Assembly (NCBI GenBank): GCA_905204225.1
Contig: CAJKZK010000052.1
Span: 1 to 11,861, forward strand
Direction of reading: 5' to 3'
Origin: an uncultured Bacillota bacterium
GTDB lineage: Bacteria > Bacillota_I > Bacilli_A > RFN20 > CAG-449
DNA: 11,861 bases
Shown here: in pieces, positions 1 to 6,071 of the stretch
Position numbering within the stretch: the first letter of the stretch is position 1
Layout: the number at the start of each line of letters is the position of its first letter
Translations under genes and position numbers: made by a program
The notes under the pieces: model-generated
Database searches by the model: none
Told to the model about the DNA's origin: nothing
Seen by the model: only the letters and a program-made list of their open reading frames with translations

Positions 1-30
1 AAAACAAAAAACAAAATATTTTTTGCTAAT

Positions 31-65
31 AAAAAAATAAAATAATAGAGAAAAACTCTATTATT
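31..65 (-). terminator. Rho-independent terminator after the lipoprotein gene
   Basis: A perfect 10-bp inverted repeat (41-50 against 56-65) encloses a 5-base loop. On the minus strand it is followed at once by a T-rich run (RC of 31-40), the layout of an intrinsic terminator. The stem is AT-rich with only two G:C pairs, so it is weak thermodynamically, but the U-tract and position fit. Its first base is also the last base of the lipoprotein stop codon (65-67), so the stop runs directly into the hairpin. It ends the XRE-lipoprotein unit. Confidence 0.75.
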
Positions 66-2479
66 TATAATATATCTATTTTTGTAGGAATTTGATTTTC
101 ATTATTGTCAATTGAAATTTCGTATATATGACTATCACCAAATAAGCCACCAACACCATAAAAATCAATAAAATATAAATTTTTATTATAGATAGCCAAT
201 GATGATGCATAATATCTATTATCAAGAATTTTTATTTGTTTTCCATCACCAAAGTTTGTTTTATCAATTTTATAAATTCCAAAATAATTAGTTCCAGCTG
301 ATTCAGCTTGAGTATAATAATAGATATTTGTTTTATCAATTGTAAAATCAAGTGGGTCTGTATTTTTTGAAACCACAACTTTATATTCATCAAAAGATGA
401 TAAATTTGATTTCCTAATTTCTTTAGTTAATAATCCACGATATGAATAATATATATCATCATTTTCTATAATAAATTTATCAATATTTTTTACAGTACCT
501 AATTGAGTAACAACATTATCTTGTTTCATTAAATCTAAATAATAAATTTTACCACCATTTATAAAATATAACTTATTGTTAATTATTTTTAAATTTTTTG
601 CACTTTTAGAATAAATAGTTTTTTGATTAAAATTATTTAAATCTATTTCTACAATTTCTGATGCCAATCCTGAAGCGTTATTTTTTATAGCATAAATTTT
701 ATTATTATTTTGCACAATTTCATTAAGATCATCTTTTGATAATATTTGAATATTATTATTTTTTAAATCAACTACATATAAATCATTATCAACAAATTTA
801 CTCACTTGATTATAATATAATTTATCATTACAAATCATAAAATCAGTTACTTTATTAGAAGTTAATTTAATATTAATTTTCTTTTCTATATCATAGCGAT
901 ATAACGTTTTACCATCTTTTATATTTAAATAATATAAATAATTTTGATAAACTTTATTCATTCCACCAGTTGAGGCAGTATTTTCTTCAGACGCAACAAA
1001 ACCTTCTAAAAGATCAGTTTCTTTTTTAGTTGATAAATCTATTTCAAATAAATGTTTTGTATTTGTTCGATAAAAATATATTTTATTATCAATTATGTTA
1101 AGAGATGTAATAATATCTTCTTTTGAATCAATTATTTTCACTCCTTTACTAGAAGAATAAGAACCATCTGTTTTTATTTTATATATACCTTTACCATATA
1201 ATGAAGAATTTAGTAAATCAACATTAGAATAATATAATTCATCATCATGTACTGTTAAATATTTTCCAGCGTCTGTAGTTAATTTAATACAATTTGATAA
1301 TGAATTGTTTTTAGAACTGACTTTTGCAATATAATCACCTAATTTATCATTTACTGTAAAATATAAATTATTTCCATCAGTTATTAAATTATTAATTTTT
1401 TTATCAACATACAATTCAGCATTGCTAATATTATTAGATAAAGATATTCTACTCAATTTGTAATCATTTTTACCATTAGAAAAATATAAATAATTATTTG
1501 CAATAGTTAAAAATTTATTTTTTCCAGTAAAAATTTTTGTTGTTAATGGTTCTTCACCTTCAAAAGATAATTTGTAAATACCGCTTTGTTCTTGAGTAAG
1601 ACCATTAACTGAATAATAAATATTTTTTCCATAAGAAGTTATATAATTAGCTGATGAAGATGATAGAACAGTTGTTTTATAATTATTTTCTTCTTTTTCA
1701 AATTTTACAATTGAAGAAGAAATAAAACCAGAAGAAATATAAGCTATATCATTATCATAACTAGTAATGCCTTTAACAATATCACCATTTACTTTTTTTA
1801 CCGAGCCATCATAAGAATATAATCTTCTTTTATCTAAAGAATTATTAAAGAAAATTTTATTATCATATTTAAAAATAAAATTATTTTCTTCGTTAGAAAC
1901 AATTTTAATATTACAATTTAGTTTTAATTCATTAAAATTTTTAGTAACAATGGTTACTTCTAAACTATATTCACCAACATCAATTACTTCATTTACAATT
2001 ACATTATCTTTTTTAAATAAACAAACAACTTTACTATCTTCTGGAATATTACCTACAATAAATTTATCATTTATATGATTCAATCCATCATATACAATTG
2101 TTGTATCATTTAATGAAACACCTAATAAATCACTTTTATTTATAGTTAATTTTGATTGCAAATTTAAATCATTATATCCCTCTTGAGTGATTAAAACATT
2201 TATTAGATATTCACCCGCATCAACAAATGGTCCGTTCAAATGTTTAATTTTTGCTTCTTTAGGAACATTTAATGGTTCAATAGTATGACTATTACCATCA
2301 TAAGTAACAATTGAATCATTCATTATAATGTTTTTAAAGTTCTTTTTTTCAATAGTTGAAAAAGATGAAGTAACAATAGAAGAACTTTTACTACTATTAT
2401 TACTCACTGATGTTTGATTATTAACACCACAACCGCACAACAAACATAATGTGCTTAATAATAAAAATTTTTTATTCAT
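65..2479 (-). CDS. Surface lipoprotein with two Ig-like (YDG/MBG-type) repeats and a DUF5050-like beta-propeller region
   Basis: Predicted 804-residue secreted lipoprotein. The N-terminus is a short signal peptide with a lipobox (L-C-G-C, acylated Cys about residue 17), then a Ser/Asn-rich linker to about residue 45. Two Ig-like repeats follow (about 49-114 and 118-193), each with an early Y-D-G and a later D-[AV]-G-E-Y, as in YDG/MBG-type domains. From about 198 to the end there are 14 units of about 43 residues, each opening with N/D-x-[LI]-Y-[YF], which resembles DUF5050-type beta-propellers; 14 would suit two seven-bladed propellers. An in-frame Met lies 9 codons upstream (2506), but it falls inside the preceding gene. 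The ATG at 2479 has a GAAGGG ribosome site and gives a proper signal peptide. It starts 16 bases after the XRE gene, so the two are probably co-transcribed. Ligand unknown; binding, adhesion or sensing at the outer membrane face is inference. Confidence 0.85.
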   Translation of the reverse strand: MNKKFLLLSTLCLLCGCGVNNQTSVSNNSSKSSSIVTSSFSTIEKKNFKNIIMNDSIVTYDGNSHTIEPLNVPKEAKIKHLNGPFVDAGEYLINVLITQEGYNDLNLQSKLTINKSDLLGVSLNDTTIVYDGLNHINDKFIVGNIPEDSKVVCLFKKDNVIVNEVIDVGEYSLEVTIVTKNFNELKLNCNIKIVSNEENNFIFKYDNKIFFNNSLDKRRLYSYDGSVKKVNGDIVKGITSYDNDIAYISSGFISSSIVKFEKEENNYKTTVLSSSSANYITSYGKNIYYSVNGLTQEQSGIYKLSFEGEEPLTTKIFTGKNKFLTIANNYLYFSNGKNDYKLSRISLSNNISNAELYVDKKINNLITDGNNLYFTVNDKLGDYIAKVSSKNNSLSNCIKLTTDAGKYLTVHDDELYYSNVDLLNSSLYGKGIYKIKTDGSYSSSKGVKIIDSKEDIITSLNIIDNKIYFYRTNTKHLFEIDLSTKKETDLLEGFVASEENTASTGGMNKVYQNYLYYLNIKDGKTLYRYDIEKKINIKLTSNKVTDFMICNDKLYYNQVSKFVDNDLYVVDLKNNNIQILSKDDLNEIVQNNNKIYAIKNNASGLASEIVEIDLNNFNQKTIYSKSAKNLKIINNKLYFINGGKIYYLDLMKQDNVVTQLGTVKNIDKFIIENDDIYYSYRGLLTKEIRKSNLSSFDEYKVVVSKNTDPLDFTIDKTNIYYYTQAESAGTNYFGIYKIDKTNFGDGKQIKILDNRYYASSLAIYNKNLYFIDFYGVGGLFGDSHIYEISIDNNENQIPTKIDIL

Positions 2480-2484
2480 ATTTT

Positions 2485-2491
2485 CCCTTCT
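2485..2491 (-). promoter_or_regulatory. Ribosome binding site fixing the lipoprotein start
   Basis: AGAAGGG on the minus strand lies 5 bases before the ATG at 2479. It sits downstream of the alternative in-frame Met at 2506, so it favours the shorter form that begins directly with the signal peptide. Confidence 0.6.
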
Positions 2492-2495
2492 TATC

Positions 2496-3299
2496 CTAAT
2501 ATTCAAAATCTGGTTTTTTAATATTTTTAATTAATGCATATGGATACATAAATAATGATAGTACTCCAGCAACAACAAAAGCAATAAAAAACATAAAAAT
2601 CGCAATTAATATTCCAATTAAAAATAAAATTATTTTAGCAACAATTAAAAATATAAAGCCATCAAGACTAAATGAAAAAATTACTCCTGGCATTTTAACA
2701 AAACCAAATCTACAAATTTTTAAAAACAATTCACCAACAAAATTATTATCAAAAAGGCAACATGATGTTAAAGTAAAAATCATTATTAAAATCAAAATTG
2801 ATTCACATAACTTTGGATCTTTATTTATAATAGATAAAACAACTACAAGAATACAAAAAACTAATAATATTCCTCCTATAATAAAAGACTTAATTCTATT
2901 TTTTTTTGCACAATTTATCTTTTCTAGTCTAATTTGTTCTTTTTCTTTTTCATCGCAACTCTTACATAAATAATGAACAACTCGATTCCTTCCAGTTTTT
3001 TTTATAATTAAATCTTTACTATCATATATTGGTTGCTTACATGATTCACATACAGCTAAAACTTGTTTTTGAGTAATATTATTTTCTTCAATTTTCTCAA
3101 TTTTATTTTTATTACCAACAAGTTCATCAACAGAGATATTAAAAATCTTTGCCATTTGAGTAATAGTTGTAATCGATGGCTCAACATCTTCTTTTTCCCA
3201 GCGAGATATAGCTTGTGATGTTACAAATAATTTATCTGCTAAATCTTTTTGTGTTAATCCATTCTTTAATCTAAATTTTTTTATATTTTCGCCAATCAT
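2496..3299 (-). CDS. Membrane-anchored XRE-family regulator with a zinc-ribbon-like insert
   Basis: A 267-residue protein in three parts. Residues 1-62 are a typical HTH_3/XRE domain (LTQKDLADKL, then TSQAISRWEKE, then the ISVDELV end), as in Cro/CI-type repressors. Residues 84-115 hold paired C-x2-C motifs (C84/C87 and C112/C115), suggesting a small metal-binding ribbon. From about 138 there are three or four hydrophobic segments (about 138-158, 165-183, and 213-256, the last long enough for two helices). The DNA-binding domain should therefore be tethered at the inner face of the membrane. The ATG has an AGAGGG ribosome site. The lipoprotein gene starts 16 bases after the stop. Repeated dyads in the upstream gap are candidate autoregulatory operators. 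DNA binding is well supported by sequence; the signal and targets are unknown. Confidence 0.85.
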   Translation of the reverse strand: MIGENIKKFRLKNGLTQKDLADKLFVTSQAISRWEKEDVEPSITTITQMAKIFNISVDELVGNKNKIEKIEENNITQKQVLAVCESCKQPIYDSKDLIIKKTGRNRVVHYLCKSCDEKEKEQIRLEKINCAKKNRIKSFIIGGILLVFCILVVVLSIINKDPKLCESILILIMIFTLTSCCLFDNNFVGELFLKICRFGFVKMPGVIFSFSLDGFIFLIVAKIILFLIGILIAIFMFFIAFVVAGVLSLFMYPYALIKNIKKPDFEY

Positions 3300-3329
3300 T
3301 TGAAATCCCTCTTTCTTAGTAACAATTAA

Positions 3330-3335
3330 AGTATA
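3330..3335 (-). promoter_or_regulatory. Possible -10 element for the XRE gene
   Basis: TATACT on the minus strand, about 30 bases before the XRE start codon, matches a vegetative -10 hexamer (5/6 to TATAAT). No good -35 hexamer lies at 16-18 bases; the nearest TTGATT is about 21 bases away, inside the dyad at 3359-3394. In DNA this AT-rich, a lone hexamer is weak evidence. Confidence 0.25.
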
Positions 3336-3358
3336 AACAAATTAGATTAAAAATAAAA

Positions 3359-3394
3359 TCAACAAAGTGTTGTATTTACTACACATTTTGTTGA
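3359..3394. promoter_or_regulatory. Paired operator-like sites upstream of the XRE gene
   Basis: Two copies of a TCAACAAARTGT motif face each other, one on the plus strand (3359-3370) and one on the minus strand (3383-3394). The plus copy is itself a dyad: CAACA, 3-base spacer, TGTTG (3360-3372). The minus copy has the same left arm and a partly matching right arm. The site lies 60-95 bases before the XRE start, as expected for an XRE repressor binding its own control region. The operator role is inferred from repetition and position. Confidence 0.5.
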
Positions 3395-3400
3395 AATATT

Positions 3401-3420
3401 ATATTTAATATTATAAATAT
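3401..3420. repeat. AT-only inverted repeat in the sepF-XRE gap
   Basis: ATATTTA and TAAATAT arms (7 bp) enclose a 6-base loop made wholly of A and T. No U-tract follows on the minus strand, so it is a poor terminator for sepF. It lies between the second and third operator-like motifs and could be a flexible spacer, or simply a result of base composition. Confidence 0.3.
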
Positions 3421-3440
3421 ATATTTTAACAATATGATAT

Positions 3441-3454
3441 AAACATTTTGTTGA
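3441..3454 (-). promoter_or_regulatory. Third copy of the operator-like motif
   Basis: TCAACAAAATGTTT on the minus strand repeats the motif of the paired site and starts exactly 60 bp from the matching minus-strand copy (3381-3394). It lies 11 bases beyond the end of sepF. Three copies within 96 bp of a gap next to a DNA-binding protein gene make chance less likely. Confidence 0.45.
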
Positions 3455-3465
3455 TTATCAAGTAA

Positions 3466-3711
3466 TTAATTTTTTATATTAAATTTATAAATCATTTCAT
3501 CAATTTTTTCATAACTTCCATTACATGCATAACAATATCCAGATAAAAAATCTATCATTCTTAAACCTTCTCTTTTAGTAATGTTAGAAGCATTAACAAT
3601 AATTGACATATTTTCTTTTAGTTGTTCAAGAGCAACATCTATATCATCAATTTTATTTATAATTACAACTTTTGGTGGATTATCATTATTTTTTATAATT
3701 ATATTTTTCAT
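3466..3711 (-). CDS. sepF: SepF-type cell division protein, core domain only
   Basis: An 81-residue protein matching the SepF core. It has KVVIIN at the first strand, then the helix and SIIVNASNI strand, the hallmark MIDFLSG (52-58) followed by Y-A-x-x-G (61-65), and the last strand EMIYKFN. In Bacillus, SepF (about 150 aa) binds the FtsZ C-terminal peptide, forms rings and bundles filaments, and is tethered by an N-terminal amphipathic helix. Here the helix and its acidic linker are missing: only about 13 residues precede the core, and the start overlaps the sigG stop by 4 bp (ATGA). The C-terminal tail is also missing. An AAGGAA ribosome site 7 bases before the ATG supports this start. In B. 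subtilis sepF follows sigG after ylmA/D/E, so synteny supports the call. Confidence 0.88.
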   Translation of the reverse strand: MKNIIIKNNDNPPKVVIINKIDDIDVALEQLKENMSIIVNASNITKREGLRMIDFLSGYCYACNGSYEKIDEMIYKFNIKN

Positions 3712-4481
3712 ACAAATTTCCTTAAAAAATTTATCGCATTTTTTTCAAGTCGAGATACTTGAGCTTGTGAAATATCATACATTTTTGCAATTTCTACTTG
3801 TGATTTATCTTCATAATATCTTTTTATAATAATTTCTTTTTCCAATTTAGGTAATTTATCTAAACCTTGATATAAAGATATTTTAGTTAATGTTTTTTCA
3901 TTTGAATTATCTATATCTGGTACAATTTCTATTAATGATAAGTCTTCATCATCACCATGTAACGTTTCTGTTAAACTTGAAATTGGCATATTAGCATCCA
4001 GTGCTTCAATAATCTTTTTTTGTTCAACATTAAATTTATTTGCTAGTTCTTCAACAGAAGGAATATGCCCATATTCATTAACATTAATTTCTTTTTCTTT
4101 TAATACTTGATAAGATAAATCTTTAATTTGTCTAGAAACTCTTAATAAAGAATTATCTCTAAGATATCTTCTTATTTCTCCTTCTATCATTGGTACAGCA
4201 TAAGTAGAGAATCTTACTTCATGTTCAAGAGAAAAATTATCTATTGCTTTTATTAAGCCAATAACTCCTATTTGAAATAAATCATCTAAATCATCTGTTC
4301 TTTTTTGAAATTTATTAACTACAGATAAAACTAATTTAAAATTGCCTTGTATTATTTCATTTTTTATTCTTTTAGAATTATTTATTTTATATTTTTTTAT
4401 TAAATCAATTGTTTTTTGATTTGGTAAAGAATTCAATAAATTAGTATTTAAACCCGAGATTTCCACTTTATATTTAGCCAT
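3708..4481 (-). CDS. sigG: RNA polymerase sporulation sigma factor G
   Basis: Late forespore sigma factor of 257 residues (B. subtilis 260). The N-terminus KYKVEISGLNT is the sigma-G signature (RNKVEICGVDT in Bacillus) and separates it from sigma-F. Region 2 (about 46-110) contains DDLFQIGVIGLIKAIDNF, the -10-binding FSTYAVPMIEGEIRRYLRDN and then RVSRQIKD. Region 3 is about 112-165. Region 4 ends with the -35 helix-turn-helix SQVEIAKMYDISQAQVSRLE (227-246). A GTG three codons upstream (4490) is in frame, but GGGTG lies 6 bases before the ATG at 4481 and that start gives the family N-terminus. It follows sigE by 40 bases, the same order as in B. subtilis. No clear sigma-F or sigma-G promoter is visible in that gap, so co-transcription with sigE is likely. 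Confidence 0.95.
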   Translation of the reverse strand: MAKYKVEISGLNTNLLNSLPNQKTIDLIKKYKINNSKRIKNEIIQGNFKLVLSVVNKFQKRTDDLDDLFQIGVIGLIKAIDNFSLEHEVRFSTYAVPMIEGEIRRYLRDNSLLRVSRQIKDLSYQVLKEKEINVNEYGHIPSVEELANKFNVEQKKIIEALDANMPISSLTETLHGDDEDLSLIEIVPDIDNSNEKTLTKISLYQGLDKLPKLEKEIIIKRYYEDKSQVEIAKMYDISQAQVSRLEKNAINFLRKFV

Positions 4482-4521
4482 ATATATCACCCGAGTTTAT
4501 TTTGGACTAAAATATTTATTT

Positions 4522-5220
4522 TTAAACTTTAAGATTTTCTTTTAAATTATTTTTTAATTTTTTTATGATTCTTTTTTCTAATCTAGATATATATGATTGT
4601 GATATTCCAAGTTTTTCTGCAGTTTCTTTTTGAGTCAATTCTTCATAACCATTTAAGCCAAATCTTAAAGATAAAATTTCTTTTTCTCTTGGTTTTAATT
4701 CATCAATTGCAGCATGTAATTTAGAATATTTTTCTTTAATAAATAAATTATCAAGAACTTCATTTTCTGATTGAGATAATATATCCACTAATAGCAATTC
4801 ATTACCATCATAATCACATTTTAAAGGTTCATCTAAACTAACCTCACCTTTCATTTTTGATTTTTTTCTTAAATACATTAAAATTTCATTTTCAATACAT
4901 CTAGAAGCATAAGTTGCTAATTTAATATTTTTTTCTAATTTAAATGTATTAATAGCTTTTACTAATCCAATTGTTCCAATAGAAATCAAATCTTCTAAAT
5001 TAGTTAAATTTGTTTCATATCTTTTAGCAACATACACAACTAATCTTAAATTATGTTCTATTAATTTATTTCGTCCTCTTATATCTCCTTTTTGATACAA
5101 ATCAATATAATATTCTTCATCTTCTTTACTTAATGGAGGAGCTAAATTTTCTGATCCATTAATATAATGAACATTATTTTTTAAAAACAAACTTCTAATT
5201 AATTTAAATATATTTTTCAT
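4522..5220 (-). CDS. sigE: RNA polymerase sporulation sigma factor E, made as a pro-protein
   Basis: Early mother-cell sigma factor of 232 residues (B. subtilis 239). Region 2 is almost identical to Bacillus sigma-E: NLRLVVYVAKR, then NLEDLISIGTIGLVKAINTF, then LATYASRCIENEILMYLR (about 57-118). Next come SLDEPL and DGNELLL (128-144), and a region 4 helix-turn-helix, TQKETAEKLGISQSYISRLE (196-215). The N-terminus is a basic, amphipathic pro-sequence before the H-Y-I-N-G-S-E junction. By alignment with Bacillus (V-Y|Y-I-G-G-S-E), cleavage would fall near H18-Y19, so the pro-peptide is about 18 residues instead of 27. The processing protease gene spoIIGA lies directly upstream. The ribosome site is GAGGT, and a Spo0A-box match lies 45 bases before the start. 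Confidence 0.96.
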   Translation of the reverse strand: MKNIFKLIRSLFLKNNVHYINGSENLAPPLSKEDEEYYIDLYQKGDIRGRNKLIEHNLRLVVYVAKRYETNLTNLEDLISIGTIGLVKAINTFKLEKNIKLATYASRCIENEILMYLRKKSKMKGEVSLDEPLKCDYDGNELLLVDILSQSENEVLDNLFIKEKYSKLHAAIDELKPREKEILSLRFGLNGYEELTQKETAEKLGISQSYISRLEKRIIKKLKNNLKENLKV

Positions 5221-5264
5221 AAATTTACCTCATTAATAAAATACAAAAAATAATATAAATAATT

Positions 5265-5271
5265 TGTCGAA
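5265..5271 (+). promoter_or_regulatory. Spo0A box (TGTCGAA) upstream of sigE
   Basis: TTTGTCGAAT (5263-5272) contains a perfect TGTCGAA 0A box, with the flanking T's typical of Spo0A sites. It lies in the 54-base gap between spoIIGA and sigE. Inspection found no second exact copy in the window. On the minus strand it reads TTCGACA, whose TCGACA is one base from a -35 TTGACA. A TGTATT lies about 19 bases further, which would be a loosely spaced sigma-A promoter for sigE. One exact 7-mer could occur by chance in a window this size, so its location carries the argument. Confidence 0.45.
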
Positions 5272-5274
5272 TTA

Positions 5275-6009
5275 TCATGTTAAATAAATATTTAATAAAC
5301 ATTCACAACCATTAAAATCACTTTCATTGCTTGCACATAAATAAGCATAATTATATGAAATCTTTCCATTTATAGAAATTAGACATTTTTTTCCTTTAAC
5401 AAAATTATTACCCGTTAATGTGTTAACTAATATTTCTTCATCATAATCAAAAATAAATTTTTTATTTATAAAAATTACAGGAGTATTATTATACATTAAA
5501 GTATTACCTGAATCCATGTATCCATTAAAAACATATTTCTTATCATTTATTATCAAAAACACTTTTTCTTTATAATTTCTAAAACGATATAATTTATCTA
5601 CAAAAATGGAAATAATAAATATAATTATTAAAATTATTGGATAAGATAATAAACTAAGAACTTGACCACTATTATTAATAACAAATATTCCTTTATAATA
5701 TATTAAACCATTAAAGCAAATCATAATCAAAAATTGACTAATATAAGAAAATAATAAATATAATATTAGATATAAAATACATTCTTTTTTAAACAATTTA
5801 ATAAAAATCAACAAATTTAATATTAAATATAAAGAATAACAAATATAAATATTTTGATAAATAAATAATATTTGAAAACAATTTATAATGCTTAATATTA
5901 TAAAATAATAAAATTTAATAACTTTTAAAGATAAATTTTTAATTAAGAATAAAGAAATAATACTATTTAAAAAATAATTAAGTATGCTTAAATCTATATA
6001 GACATTCAT
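5275..6009 (-). CDS. spoIIGA: SpoIIGA, membrane aspartic protease that processes pro-sigma-E
   Basis: A 244-residue protein with five N-terminal membrane helices (about 7-24, 33-51, 53-72, 78-100, 116-137) and a soluble C-terminal domain. That domain carries the retropepsin-like active-site motif G-Y-M-D-S-G-N-T (catalytic Asp166). SpoIIGA dimerises in the septal membrane facing the mother cell; on a signal from SpoIIR it removes the sigma-E pro-peptide. B. subtilis SpoIIGA is about 309 residues, so this one is short. The end (CECLLNIYLT) still resembles the family's C-terminal Leu-rich end, so the loss looks internal. The ribosome site is AGGTG before an ATG at 6009. It follows the ftsZ terminator and is probably co-transcribed with sigE 54 bases later. 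Position and the D-S-G-N motif make the call firm despite low overall similarity. Confidence 0.92.
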   Translation of the reverse strand: MNVYIDLSILNYFLNSIISLFLIKNLSLKVIKFYYFIILSIINCFQILFIYQNIYICYSLYLILNLLIFIKLFKKECILYLILYLLFSYISQFLIMICFNGLIYYKGIFVINNSGQVLSLLSYPIILIIIFIISIFVDKLYRFRNYKEKVFLIINDKKYVFNGYMDSGNTLMYNNTPVIFINKKFIFDYDEEILVNTLTGNNFVKGKKCLISINGKISYNYAYLCASNESDFNGCECLLNIYLT

Positions 6010-6030
6010 TTTTTCACCTATATAAATTTA

Positions 6031-6063
6031 AACAAATAAAAAATGCGAATCATGTCGCATTTT
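6031..6063 (-). terminator. Hairpin terminator after ftsZ
   Basis: A perfect 9-bp stem (6040-6048 with 6055-6063, arms AAAATGCGA and TCGCATTTT) with a 6-base loop starts 9 bases after the ftsZ stop. On the minus strand it is followed by TTTATTTGTTT. This should end or reduce the division-operon transcript before spoIIGA. T's also follow on the plus strand, but no plus-strand gene lies nearby. The 62-base ftsZ-spoIIGA gap leaves little room for a separate spoIIGA promoter downstream of the hairpin. Confidence 0.75.
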
Positions 6064-6071
6064 AATTATAT

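Noticed and set aside
2480..2506. Longer lipoprotein start at 2506
   Set aside because: It would overlap the XRE gene and put charged residues before the signal peptide; the ATG at 2479 has its own ribosome site.
2496..3299. XRE gene as evidence of a prophage or plasmid maintenance unit
   Set aside because: No integrase, repeats or phage genes nearby, and the membrane domain and partner lipoprotein do not fit a phage repressor.
3581..3829. 82-codon open frame on the plus strand opposite sepF and sigG
   Set aside because: Antisense to two conserved genes; its hydrophobic Phe/Ile-rich translation is what complementary AT-rich codons would give.
4482..4521. Sigma-G or sigma-F autoregulatory promoter before sigG
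   Set aside because: I looked for GMATR/CATWMTA-type or GYATA-type elements with suitable spacing in the gap and the end of sigE and found none convincing.
6040..6063. Spo0A-like sites inside the ftsZ terminator (TGTCGCA at 6053-6059)
   Set aside because: One mismatch to TGTCGAA and fully explained by the hairpin stem; no promoter-like hexamers follow at a useful spacing.
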